Shown here one piece after another: positions 1-11,688 of a DNA stretch of 64,000 nt. The notes under the pieces were generated by a model that saw only the letters and a program-made list of their open reading frames with translations, was not told the DNA's origin and did not search any database. Source of the DNA: Zhengitettix transpicula (lineage: Eukaryota > Arthropoda > Insecta > Orthoptera > Tetrigidae). Numbering within the stretch: the stretch's first letter is position 1; every line of letters starts with the position of its first letter. A program made the translations under genes and the position numbers. The stretch is from the NCBI GenBank assembly GCA_037074705.1, contig CM073591.1, positions 177,407,432 through 177,471,431 on the forward strand, in the 5' to 3' direction.

Positions 1-234
1 AACATAATTGTGAGAATCCAAAATATTAAGACAATCTGTATGTTTTTTTAACAAAATAAGAAAAAGAATTAACAGATTTGAAAATTACTGAGATATTTAG
101 CTTTTTAATCAACATTCTAAATTTTGTGGATCATAATACGGTAAAACAATAAAATTGATGGAATTGGTTTTTAACAAACAATAGTTTTTATTGGTATAAA
201 TATAATATAATGGCTTACCAGCTCCCTTGGATAC

Positions 235-650
235 TTTACTTTACGAATGCCGGCCCGGGCGCCACCGCATATGCAGAATAAATTTATCTTTGAAACGATA
301 AACGTCTTGATAATATTTAACTAACGATCCGCGCGATCAAAACCGGGGAACTGATAAGCGACTTGCCACGACTCGTGAATGTTTTTGTGTCGAGCATGAC
401 GCTATGAAATTTCTGTATCTCAGGGTCCTGTATTTGATTAATTATAGGGAAATTAATTAATGAAACTTAACATTGACACTTAATTACAAGATAATATACT
501 AAAAGGGGATTACACATTGAATGTCCATAAGCTCAGCCACGACTCCTTAGTCGTTTAATGTTGCTTCTGGATGCACACTCTCAATTTCATACTACTTAAA
601 ACACTCTAAACCTAATAAACTAATTATAAAAAAAACTCAGGTAATTTATT
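235..650 (-). mobile_element. SINE-like repeat, family S1, copy 1
   Basis: Matches the repeats at 33437-33831 and, inverted, 47935-48330 along most of its length. Shared blocks are a ggcgcc-containing end, an ATCTTTGAAACG box, a GCGATC box, an ACTCGTGA box, a CTCAGxxxCCTG box and an AACTAATTATAAAA end. Strand is given so that the copy at 47935 is plus. Diverged, with no coding capacity. Confidence 0.55.
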
Positions 651-659
651 ACAGTTTGG

Positions 660-1275
660 CCAGTAACTTGATAATGTGAGCCCATCATTAGAACAAAATT
701 GAACAGTCTGAAGATTAGCAGGCACGTTACTTGCTTGTCTCACGGCAGATATATACGGAGGGGGAAGGCTTACTATTTGTAGATCTCGGTGCGACGTTCC
801 AGAAGGTGGTTCGTCCCAGGTTCAGTTTAACTGGAGGCTATCTGGGTCCTTACCGCTAGTCTCGACCCCTAGAGAAACGGCTAAAACGCTCCAAAATCCG
901 CTCTTCCACCAAAGCAAACACGCGTCCGTCTGCCTTTTCTTCCACAACCAGACTCCTTCACAAAAACCTCATGCGAAATATCGCATTCTTCATGTATAAA
1001 TTTGCATGCGATTTAAAGACCTTTCGGCGTGATTCAATAATACGCAGATGGCCACATTGCTGCAAAAATTCGCATGCGTTTTCCACCTCTCTCTCGAATA
1101 TGTGCAAGGTGAGATCGTAGCCAGAGGGAAGTGTTATTTAATTATAAACATTATTTTTCGATTATTTTATTACTTTTAGCGCATGATAATTACTGTTTTA
1201 CTGTGATTTATGGTAAATCAGCTGATTCAAACATATTTCGAAAATCTACACTACACCAGTTGTTAACTAGTCAAA
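660..1275. other. No gene recognised
   Basis: Moderately GC-richer stretch next to the Harbinger remnant. It may be its non-coding or N-terminal part, but no conserved motif was recognised. Confidence 0.3.
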
Positions 1276-1685
1276 ATGCCGAAAAACACTGTCGCTGACG
1301 AGGCACAGAAAACATTATCAGACCTATTCAAGAAGAAATTTAAATATTAAAAATATATTTAACTACTGCCTGTCAAGGGCACAAACATTTGTAGATTGTG
1401 CTTTTGGTCTGATTGCAAATAAATGGCGAGTGTTTCATTCGTCAATCAATTTGGACTCTCATTTTATTGAAACAAGCGTATTAACAGCTTGTGTTTTACG
1501 CAATTTTGTCCGCATGAGAGATGCTAACCAGTTCAACGTTACATTAACATGTACCATGGGATAAACACCATTCGTAGGCACTGGTGGATCAAGTGTTAAT
1601 GCCAAAAATATCCGAGAATTATTTTCGGATTATTTCACTTCACCAGCTGGATGTGTTTCATGGGAATATAATAATATTTAAAATT
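1276..1685 (+). pseudogene. PIF/Harbinger transposase C-terminus, relic
   Basis: Translation gives a VADEA block and then, after a frame break, a run matching the DDE_4 (Harbinger) C-terminal pattern FNYRLSRARxxVExAFGILxxKWRV: here LSRAQTFVDCAFGLIANKWR, then VLTACVLRNFVRMRDANQF and a final IRELFSDYFTSPAG. Stops and a deletion between the blocks show it is dead. Family knowledge: these transposases cut and paste elements with 3-bp target duplications. Element ends were not located. Confidence 0.75.
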
Positions 1686-1699
1686 GGACCATCTACTGT

Positions 1700-3150
1700 A
1701 CAATAGAATGTAACTTTACAACGTGTTGATAAACAGTATTGCACTAGACAAGTAACTTTCCTTGCTTATTTTTTTCTTCGTTCGGCAATTTGTCCCTGTA
1801 GGCCTCCATAAGGTTCTATGCTATGCGAAGCCCTGCGAACCTGGACCCTGCGAATTTTAGCAGGCCACACTATCACGTCCTCCGATTATTCGCAACTGGC
1901 GAACGTATCTGGAACGTTTTCATTTTCACAACGCATCCCGTATTTACTTATGGAGCCGGCCAAAGTGTGCGACAATTCCTAGCTGGGGTTTCTCCCACCA
2001 TTCTCCAAGAGCTGACTGACTGCTACCTACTGTTGTATTCTCAGTAATATACGTTGCAATGTTCTTGTGGGAATTTCTTTGAAGTTCAGTGCGACAATGC
2101 TGGACACCGATATCTTAATCAATGTAATAAGTATTCGTCCCCCTCTTTGGCATAATACTCGTAAAGAGTATAACGACATCACGACCATTTGCATGGTCGG
2201 GGAAAAAATATCTGGACGAGTTTTGAGGGTTGGCGCCCGATTTCTAACTGCTTACAGCTTCCTCTTGGTGTAACAAAATCCCGCAAGTTATAATCCGTGA
2301 ATGAAGTGGAACGAGTACACTTCCCACCTGAATTATATCGGAGGAGCCTCAGTCCACTATCTCCTTTACCATCGGTTGTAAGTATATACAGGCCAAAAAA
2401 TTAAATTTTGTTCTGTGAAGATGTGTGTTGAATTGGTTTCCATTTTATTAGAGGACTAGAAATGAAATTTAAGTAAAATACTCTGCGATTGAACGTTTGT
2501 AAAACGAAGGTGGATTTTTGGAGCCGATTCTGGTCCAAGTCGTGATCATAGAGACTACCTACTTTGAAAGTTTGGTAATAGGGAGGTGTCTCGATCAAAA
2601 TTAAGAACGTTAATGGAATCCAGCGTCTGATCGACGAAGTCTTCTGCGGCCACCCAACGACGATCCTCAGATTCGAAGCAGTCTGCACAGTGCGTCCTGA
2701 TTCGCCACAATACCAGCAAACATCTACGTGACATCCGCCTTATCATTCTCGAAAAACAATTTTTTCTAACAAAGTATTGCATGTTCAGGGTCATAAATTG
2801 GCGAATAGTATTGGTAGCTTCGACCATGGACATCTGCTGATGCAGAACAAAGTGTTGAGGTCGTTGGTCGTTCTGCTGATAGCCGTCCAGAAGGAGTAGA
2901 ATATTTACAAAATTTACATCTCATTTGAGAATAACTTGTATTTAACACAACATCAAATTAATTTGATTACATACATTGACTTACAACAAACAGAAATCTC
3001 CTGTTCACAGATTAAAGCTCTAGAATATGTTCATGTTTGTAATAATTTTCGAAATACTTTGTTTTATTTTCTGACAGGCTAATCAAATCCTTACATACAC
3101 AAAATTTAAGAATTATCAAATTACTAGCATTAGTAACCGGAAATAGAATA
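1700..3150. other. No gene recognised
   Basis: Contains small open frames on both strands (for example 2555-2833 minus) with no recognisable domain and no splice context. Probably old transposon or random sequence. Confidence 0.3.
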
Positions 3151-3164
3151 AAACTGAGTTGATA

Positions 3165-3660
3165 CAGGTATTGTTAGAAGTAAACGCGGTTTGTTCAATT
3201 TAGGAGGCATTATACTAAAGAAACTGTTTGGTGTAATGAACCTCAACGATGCTGCTAGATATAATAGACAGCTACAAGAGCTAGAGTAAGAACAAATTAA
3301 TTTAAAGAGTTTTCTTAATGAAAAACTTGTTCTTATAAAAGTAGTCTTGAAATCATTTGATGATATTTTTTAACGAATCCTAGAAAACGAGATGAATTTA
3401 CAGTTGGATTCTCTAATTGAGGAAACTGGAAATGATATTATCCGATGTTAATAACTTCGCTACAATTACACACTATGAGCGGATAATCCAAAGGGAAGGT
3501 TATGAAATAGAAGCTTATTTAAATCAGATACTTGATGAAATGGTGGGCGCGAAGGAAGACATTGTGAAGCCTCAATTGATTAATCTTCAAGACATGATGA
3601 AAAGAATTATGGAGACGCAACCTTTGGGCAAGGTTCCCTGTAGAATCTTTCTTTGAACTT
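3165..3660 (+). pseudogene. Errantivirus/F-type envelope fusion protein fragment
   Basis: A furin-like RSKR site at 3176-3187 is followed at once by a glycine-rich hydrophobic segment and a helix-rich stretch. This is the arrangement of the fusion protein shared by insect errantiviruses (gypsy-like endogenous retroviruses) and baculovirus F proteins. The frame is broken by a stop near 3287 and several more before a second open segment (3417-3656) resumes with a coiled, Leu/Ile-rich pattern. The receptor-binding part, anchor and LTRs were not found. An old, non-functional genomic fossil. Confidence 0.6.
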
Positions 3661-4190
3661 AATGTAATTTCACCTCATATATACATGTATAATAATTATT
3701 TAGTATATGTATTTCATTACCGTATAATTGCATACACTAATTATAAGTTGTATCTCTTCCATTTCAATTTAATAATAATTTGGTTTTGTATTCAACGCCT
3801 CACATGTATGTATTTACTAATGAATTGCATCAAAGGTACGAGTCGTAACTTATGAGTAATTGATGAAATGTAATACGCCCTCCGATGGAAAATTGTTATG
3901 TACGGGTAATTTACACTTACACTCAGATCCAAATGCTAATGAGTGCTATTCAACTCTTTTACACCCTCCCACACACAATGATATGGTTTGTGTGATAAAA
4001 AGTTAGTTAAATTACCCTATGGGTACCATTAAAGTGAAACACTTTTCTGTATGTAGCACTAGTTAAGGAGACGTTAACGATAATACTTCCAATTATGAAT
4101 TATATTTACAAGGAAGGTTAACTTTCGATACTAGTTGTATATCATTGACACCACAAGTAACACTTTGAAAAAAATTACGTCTGATTGAAA
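3661..4190. other. No gene recognised
   Basis: AT-rich spacer between the envelope relic and the Penelope fragment; nothing recognised. Confidence 0.3.
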
Positions 4191-4194
4191 ATAA

Positions 4195-4960
4195 TGAATT
4201 AGAAATATAGCCAATTCAGACAAAAAGGGTAATATAAATACCACACAACTTTTCTGGGATCCTTGTCCCTTTCTTCGGGTGCTAAGAAGAACAAGTCAGT
4301 TGACAACACTCAAAAGCGACGAAAACGCAACGACAATGGGAGAGCCGAAGGGTTAGCGTAAGAATAAGGGAGCAACGACAATGGGAAAACAGAAGGTTTA
4401 GGGTAATAATAAGGAATCATAGTAATTATTGAGTTTCATAGTGTCTGTGATGTTTGATTTAATGTGAAGCATCTCTGAAATGAGTCTGGAATTGTACCTG
4501 GTCTCAATGTCTCAAATCTTAGCATTTTGCCAATCAAATGTATGTTTAGAATTGATGATATGTTTGGATACTACAGATTTTTTATCAATAGGAAGTTTGA
4601 TATTAGACATATGTTGCTTTTGATACGTGTATTAAGGGAACGTTTTGTTTGCCCTATGTAATATTAATTGCAATTAGAGCAAGGGATTTTGTAAACAATA
4701 CAATGTTTGGTGTAGGTGTTAAGTATTAGTTCTGAAAATGATTGTGTACCGATGAAATCAATGTCATATTTTAATGTAAATTTCAGCAGTGCATCCAGTG
4801 TTGTGATGCGTGTGAATACATCGTCACGTGAGTTAAATAATGTAAATTTCCAGTCAAAGTCTTTTGAGCTTGATCCTTATCACGAACATTCAAACCAAAT
4901 GAATAATTCCAACAACATCGTGATGGTCATAATAACTTTTATATAATTTAAATTTACATA
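4195..4960 (-). mobile_element. Penelope-like element fragment, copy 2
   Basis: The left end repeats the terminal sequence seen at 34458 (GATAGCCAATTCAGACAAAA and an ACAAC...TTTCTGGGATCC box). On the minus strand about 4720-4590 encodes a GIY-YIG nuclease core (VYKIPCSNCN then YYIGQTKRS) split by a stop. This is the C-terminal, 5'-truncated part of the element present more completely at 34458-36665. Confidence 0.75.
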
Positions 4961-5949
4961 ATTAGATTCCCATAATCGTGATTAAAATAGATTTGAGCAA
5001 TTAAAATCGTTGTTCAACAACATTTATTTAAGTATTAAAAATATATTTAGTAATTAATGAAACATCACATAAAATGCATGTAGTGTTAACCTTACATTAT
5101 GAACATTTCAAAAATTGTCGGGTAGTACGGGCCTCACCAAACTGATTAAGTTTTTAAATTTTAAAAAAATCATTGCTGTTTAATAATTTATATAATTTTA
5201 TAATGTTTTACAGCTCATTTATACTATCATTTACAAAGATCACAAAAATGAAAAAAACAAGTCGTCAATATCCGTACAGAGCTCATGAGCCTTCACAGTT
5301 TTTACACCGAATCCAGTTTTCTTCATAATTTTCCCTGCGTACCATACATTCCTCATCTACTTTATCTTTAGAAGTGCTTGGTGTAGGATTGTCATAATTA
5401 AACATTTTGCTTTGTTCATTTTTATTCTTCTTGTTGGTCATCTTTTGTTCGTGTTTCGAAAATTTTATTCATTTCCTCATGTTTTTCTTTTTGATCTCCT
5501 GACTCTCTTTTCAGTCAAAATTTTTTTCATTGGAGTCGATGTTAATATTTCGCTTCTTTCTGCTTTTCGTTTCAATCTCTTTTCACTGCAGGAGGGCAGA
5601 GACGACGCTTATTTTTAAAAAATTCTAAAATCAGAAACTTGTGATGTGGGTGTTGCGTTGAAGGAAGTGGAGATCTCTTCAGAAGAGGGAGAGGGGTGGC
5701 ATGGCTACTGATGAGCTCCAAGATGAGGTCTTTGGCGCAGGAACAACAGATCCTTCAGAAGTCGTCTCAGGGACTGGTGCCTGCGCAATGTTGGTAATGT
5801 AAGTTACCATAAAGTCCAAATCAGAAAAATGTCAGGGTTTGTCGGTGCATCTAAATCCACTTTCGGCAATATCTAGTTGATATACCTACTTGTAAGCATC
5901 AGCTACCAATTTCGCAATATCATAGTCATTAAATTTTACCATGGATTAG

Positions 5950-6555
5950 CCCTAATCCAGAAACTGCAAGCAATGTTGTAGCAGTTTTCATAAACGACCT
6001 ATCCAGAGGATGCAAATTATGACTAGTGTGTGGTGGAAAACATGGTTTTTACAAGCAAACGTGATGTGACTGCCATGTCTATCCACAATCAGCAGGACCG
6101 GATCGTCTACTGAGGGCTTTGTAAAGCAAATAAACTGCTTCAGCCACTTGATAAAAGCCTCAGCCGTCATCCAACCACTATATAAACTAATGCTTTCGGT
6201 TGAAGCACCAATCATGAGGCGACCATTCATGCGTTTCCTGGGAAAAATCAAAAGTGGAGGAATAAATTGCCCGGTTGCACTCGTCTACATTGAAAATTCT
6301 GGACGGTCGAAAGGAATGCTTTTCTAACAGAATTCCAAACTGTCTGAAAAAACTTTCAACCTGTGGTTTATTAAAACCTACACATTGCATCAAAGTAGTT
6401 GATTGTGGTTTTCGGTAACTCAGTTTTGGGTGCTTCTTCATAAAACTGGCGTAAAAATCTTTCCCAGACATTTCTTTGTTGAATCTATGATTCAAGTTTA
6501 ATTTTTCAGTCAGGTCATAGGTCAGGTTCAAAAACTTTGTTTTGGACAGGGGCAT
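5950..6555 (-). pseudogene. pogo-like transposase, HTH_Tnp_Tc5 and DDE_1 parts
   Basis: Minus-strand frames 6555-6187 and 6251-5988. The first holds a WYxxFMKKHP-type CENP-B DNA-binding block (FYASFMKKHPKLSYRKPQ) and the first catalytic region FRPSRIFNVDE. The second carries LLIVDRHGSH. A further frameshift leads to HPLD. At least two frameshifts make it non-functional. Confidence 0.75.
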
Positions 6556-6584
6556 TAGTCAAGAATCTAAATCCATTATATGAG

Positions 6585-6840
6585 CTACTGAGCTTCACAT
6601 CTTTCTTCAAAGATTGCCTTAAAATCTGTGGTTTCATTTTTGTTCATCTCGTTATTTGAAATAGCTTTCAACTTCCATTGCAAAGTGCTTCTAGGAACAC
6701 GATAGCGGTCGGAAGCAGCCCTTTCAGAGAGTCTATTTTCTAGAACACTTGCTACGGCATTTTTCATATTATCCTCTGATCATTCTCCCCGACCCTCACC
6801 TACCGGTTTATTCTTAAATGATGGCAGTATATCCTATAAA
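6585..6840 (-). pseudogene. pogo-like transposase, psq helix-turn-helix part
   Basis: The segment KNAVASVLENRLSERAASDR with VPRSTLQWKLK matches the CENP-B/psq N-terminal DNA-binding domain. The preceding GRGE-stop-SED has a TGA where relatives have Trp. Downstream a gap and frame change lead to the CENP-B box and DDE part (6187-6555 and 5988-6251). Confidence 0.75.
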
Positions 6841-7679
6841 AAATATAAATTAGTTACGTGGCCCATACTACCCGCATGTAGCATGGCCCATACTACCCGA
6901 GCCACATTTATTTGAAAACATGGCAGCAAGGAAAACAGGTTAGAGCAAACGAAATGAAACAATCAGTGTCTTATATTAATAGAGTAAACTAAATAATAGC
7001 TTTAATTACATAAGTATATTCTTACCTGTAATGATTCAGGGTGAGGGTGAAAAGTATTCCAGGCAGCAACTTGAAGGCGCGCAGACAAACAATAATCACT
7101 TACACTGAACTGAATTAAACAATCTTTCTGTGCATGGCAGAACTACGCAGGTAGCAAAGGTTAGACTGTGTAAGGTGCTCTCCGTTCCCATATTTGTTAT
7201 CTTTTGTGTACGCTTATGTATCTATTTTCCAAATATGGGATATAGTATGAATCCCTGTATTCAAAAATGTATACCAAATGGGGATTCTTTGACGGAAGAT
7301 GCTTCTAGTACTTCGCCTATTGATACTGTCAATAAGAATTGAATGTTTTGCCTCGAAGTTCTGATTCTTTTAATGATAATCTCAAATTTGGGAATAATCT
7401 GAGTTGATCATTAGGACCAAGCTCAGTTTAGAATTGGTCGGGGTGCCGTCCTACATGTAATTGAAGTTATTGGTATGTTCCTTCTTTCTGAAGTCGGTCG
7501 GAGAGGGTGCTATGGCAGGATCTCAGGTTACTTGAAACCCGTGAGCGGATTCTGTTCCCAGAACAGTCTTTCTCAATGGCGAGACTTGAAGGGGAAGAGC
7601 TGCCCTCTTTAGTATCTTCTATGCTTGACCATAAAACGGTTGGCGAAGGTTCAACCCTTAGTCCATCGATTGGCTAGTT

Positions 7680-8260
7680 AGTTCAGTTTGGATATAACTG
7701 CCTGCAGAGAAATCTTCCCCACTGGACTCTTAGAACAGACCTAAGTTATAGTCCATCTTTCTTTCCAGAAAAATACTGAACAGCGGGACGCTGTTCTTTG
7801 TGAAGAGGACATAATGACACGGTTTCCAATTAATCCCGATAATGTAGGCGATGATTACATTGCGCAGCTTTTATCACGAGCAGAGGAATCTCGCGAGATA
7901 GCTGGAATACATACCTTGCAAGTAAAGGAGAAGGACCGGCTACGATACGATACAAAACACCGGATATTTTTGTATCAGCCCGACGAATTTGTGTAGGTCT
8001 TCAGACCCATTTGCAAAGTCGGCCTTTCCGAAAAACTACTGAAACGTTATTTTGGGCCATTTAGAGGACTACGAAGGCTTTCTGGTGTAAACTATGAGGT
8101 CAAAGATATTGAACCCTTATCCAGTCGACGAAAATCAAAAGATGTCGTTCATGTTTTGCGCATGAAACCATACGATGACCCCGACGCTCAATTGAATGAA
8201 GAGAGTAGTCGAGTAGACATCGATAAACCGGAAAATGAGACTGACCAGTAGAAAATAGCG
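7680..8260 (+). pseudogene. Gypsy-type retrotransposon integrase C-terminus
   Basis: The frame from 7814 gives a RAEESREIAGIHTLQVKEKD helix, RLRYDTKHR, a stop at the usual Trp (V-stop-VF), then VGLSEKLLKRYFGPFRGLRR and a RRKSKDVVHVLRMKPY block. This order is the GPF/SH3-like C-terminal part of metazoan Ty3/gypsy integrases. Only the pol tail is present; protease, RT and LTRs were not found. Confidence 0.8.
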
Positions 8261-8339
8261 ACAACTCCAAAACAGACTCCGAAAAATATTAAATCCTCTA
8301 AGAACACCGGCCTGAAACGAAATCATGGACGATGAAATG

Positions 8340-8412
8340 CGCGTGAGGAATACTGAACAGCGAGTCACTGTTCTTTGTGCAGAGGACATAATGAGAGAGT
8401 TTCCAATTAAAT
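8340..8412 (+). repeat. Duplicate of an integrase segment
   Basis: Repeats 7768-7835 with a few changes (AATACTGAACAGCG, CTGTTCTTTGTG, AGAGGACATAATGA, TTTCCAATTAA). It lies about 90 bp after the integrase ends, so either a local duplication or part of a second copy. Confidence 0.7.
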
Positions 8413-8449
8413 CCACAGATGAACATTCTGTGACATTACGCTGCATATG

Positions 8450-11428
8450 TGGTTAAAATAAGAATCGGTGGCCGTGACGTACTTTCTTCCACGGGGTTTA
8501 GTATTTTTTTGGTTCTTTATTAATTCCTGTGAGCGTGAATTGCGTTTCGTTGGAATATACTTGTTCATCGTTCTTGAATTTACTACGTGACAATATATGC
8601 ACATATACAAATGGTTTTAATGATATGGTATGGAAACAATTTAGCATGATGAAAATTGTATTTCTTTTAAAACAGACGACTGTCAGAGGTCATGAATTGT
8701 AGCAGAAGTGTTTATTCCGATGGTATTAATTATGTTTGTGCTGATACATAGCCCGGTTGAGAATTTGTCAAAGGATTCCATTATTTTTGTTTTATGAAAA
8801 AGTAAACAAATGCATTTATTTGACAACTTTATTTAGTGTATTTGTCAGTAATACATTTAATAATTTAATCATAGGTGAAGCACAGTAGTTTTAATTTGGT
8901 ATACTAATAATCTCGTCCAGTTAACGTAGTATATAAGAGTAATAATATAACAACTTCGTTATCAATTCAATGGAAATACAGACTACGAAAAAGTACCTAT
9001 ACTCGCCTGGAACTCCAATGAAATAGAGCAACGAAATTCATGTTTATGTAAAATTGGGAGCTTACGTACATTTAAATCAATCGTACAAAAGGATACATTT
9101 CTGAAATTATTTGTCCATTTAAAATATTATAGTATTATATGAAATATGATTATGTATTTGAATTTCCATTGTGATATAATTAGTGAAAATGTAATTTGAG
9201 GTAGTATTATGTAATTTAAGCTTGTATTCGCCAATAATTAATGTCTGGGTATTTGTGGCTGGATATTTAATATTACCACTAATGAAACTATCCACATTTT
9301 CATTACAAGTTGCATGTTTATCATGGTTATTGGTATTTCCAGCTTTATAAAGGAATAAATATAACTCGGAAATACCTTTTACATTCCCTGTTTTACAGAT
9401 ATACAGTGCTAAACTTTAATCCTTAAATATTAAATAACGTTGCAACAAAAATAGGGCCGACGTTGCGTTGCAGCACATATAATTCCGTTATCGGAAACCA
9501 AACACAAACCTTAGAAGACTCTCAATTCTGTCTTCTATGTGTTAACCAGGGCACGTGTGCTAGTAACTACCCACCATATGGTCCTCAAAAGAGCTAACAG
9601 TAAAATCGTCTTAACTCCCTGGTGAAGGATGTATAATCTGAAAATTAAAGAAATGTGTAGGTATATTTATACAAGTTATGCAGTTGACGTTCTAGAAGTA
9701 GGTATCACGTGTTGTATCAGAAACATTTATCTTATTAATATAAGTAAAATAAAAATTTAAATCAATGATTGAAGGTATATAATGAAAAATTACATTGCAT
9801 CAAGGCATTGCGTTTAATCATGCAAGAAGTCCGGATGCACGTTCCTGGAATTGCGTTTGACGGGTGGAGTGCCTCAAATAGAAAAGTAACAACTTGAGTA
9901 GTATTAGAATGTTTATGATATTTACTAATGATTTAAAACCTTTTACACAGTCTCTTAAGCTTCAACTTGACGGATTTAGACTTACGTCATAATCATTCTG
10001 TGAATTTGAGATACATATAAGGACATTGATTATTTAGTACATGAAAAATTTGAAGTTATTAATTACGTACATTATTTTAATGCAGAATTTGTCAGAATTT
10101 TACAAAAATTGGAATTGAAATTTTTTAAATGCAATAAATTACTTTTATTTACGAAAAATAAGATGTCAAAAATATTGCCGACATAGACATTTGTCAATGC
10201 TACTCATGTTAATTAACGAATATGATACTAATGTTTAGGAGACGAGTTTACCAGTTGTCTCACAACTGACTTATTTACTGTGTGAGTAATGTTTTGTATA
10301 TTTGTTATATTTGTATGCATTATGGTATTTTTAAAAGAAATTATTTGTCCAATATTTAACTTGGTATGCGGGTTGCAGATCTTCACAGAAACGTGAAGAC
10401 CTGCACTCGAATTAAAATCTCTTGAGTTAGATTTAGCATTCCCAATAAAATAGCCCACAACCATATTGAGGGCACGGCTACCACGAAATACCCATTTACA
10501 GTGGCAGAACTTACGGAAAGAAATCTCCTGAGCTATCTTACATCTATGCAGAAAACAGCGTATCCATTTCTCTGGGCATATCCACTAAATTAAATTTCGT
10601 CCCTAAAAAAGAAATTATCTTTCAACCTATTCTCCATCCAGCTTAAAGCTTATGTCACAGCGAGATCCCTTTATTTTATCATAATAAATAATTGTGTCAA
10701 TGTGTGTGTGCTACTGGTCTACAGGACAGATAACCTCTTCATACTGCAAAAAATTTTCTCCAAAGCCAAATGTTAAGTTATAAAACAAAACAGAGATCCG
10801 TGGGATCAAATATTTGAAAATCGTTGGCGGGGAACATTTTCGAGGCCCTATAATTTGCCTTGCAATAGCAGGCTTATTATCCTGTTGTAGCAGAAAATTC
10901 ATCGCTCTAATGTGATTTAGACCAATAATATTGGATAAAAGGAGACAGACACTGAAAATATTGCATGCATGTATTTTATTCCAACGCTTGTGGAGGATAA
11001 CTCAAGAGACGTTTTTCCGGAAGTTTTGCCACTAAAAGGGTTTTCTGTGATGGTGATGTCCTCAAAATAACTGTGGGGGAATGCTAAAGCTAAATCAAGA
11101 GATTTTAAATCAAGTGTAGATCCTCATGTTTCCGTGAAAGTCTTCAATTCTTGTAATACGTTAAATTTTGGAAACTTAATTTCTTTTACAAATACGAATG
11201 ATAGATACAACTGTTGCAAAAATACAAAACATTAGTAATTAACAAAATCTTTACCATCCGATTTTCACTACTGATGTAAAAACAATGACTATAAAAGATT
11301 ATTAACAAGAATCTATAACAGTAAATGGTGCATTATTTTCGTAATTGTCGTGAAACATAAATCCATTAAAATTCGAAAACGATTGTGTTAGATTCGATGT
11401 GTTTTTCAAGTAAAAAACATTATTACGT
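8450..11428. other. Long AT-rich stretch, no gene recognised
   Basis: About 3 kb downstream of the last FAR exon found. The missing FAR 3' exon was looked for here and not recognised. Only short frames with no domain. Confidence 0.3.
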
Positions 11429-11430
11429 AC

Positions 11431-11688
11431 CTCTTCCATTTCTGTTTCCCTGCTGGGACAGTGGACAGATCCTCCTTGAGCAGATGACAACGTACACCAC
11501 GGACGTAGTGGTAAAAATATTTATCCCAGTCAAAGTTCCGCAGGTCAAAGGGAAATAACTGTTTGTCTCGATACTCCAATTTTGACCATAAAGAGTACAC
11601 AGATTGGTTATGAAATTTCCAAGACCGTACACTGAAGTAGGAGGTGACGTCAATAAAGCGATGAATCTTTTTATAGCCCTGTACCAGC
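11431..11688 (-). CDS. FAR: FAR coding exon 7 (FAR_C domain)
   Basis: Encodes residues 389-473 plus two bases. It holds the FAR_C signature: IHRFIDVTSYFSVRSWKF, an LFPFDLRNFDWDKYF block and YHYVRGVRCHLLKEDLSTVP. The acceptor is tttttctag at 11689 and the likely donor is gtacgt at 11430. Reading through would add only nine residues before a stop, without the usual hydrophobic C-terminus, so another exon is expected. None was recognised between 1 and 11400. Confidence 0.9.

Larger units (their letters stand above)
5118..6900 (-). mobile_element. pogo-like DNA transposon, decayed, with inverted ends
   Basis: Ends are inverted: TCGGGTAGTACGGGCC at 5118-5133 and its near-complement at 6885-6900. 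The right motif is doubled (also 6860-6874). Minus-strand frames encode a psq-type helix-turn-helix (6585-6767; ERAASDRYRVPRSTLQW) and a DDE_1 domain with VDE near 6285, LLIVDRHGSH near 6095 and HPLD near 6005, the three acidic positions of the pogo/Tigger superfamily. A stop replaces the usual Trp just before the HTH, and frame breaks separate the DDE blocks. Length about 1.78 kb. Confidence 0.8.

Noticed and set aside
2401..2948. Overlapping minus-strand frames of 60-95 codons as a transposase
   Set aside because: No catalytic or DNA-binding pattern could be recognised; the three frames overlap each other, as expected by chance.
8407..10464. Minus-strand frames at 8407-8610, 8135-8446 and 10228-10464 as the missing FAR 3' exon
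   Set aside because: None has an acceptor in the right phase followed by the expected hydrophobic C-terminal helix; 8135-8446 is antisense to the integrase region.
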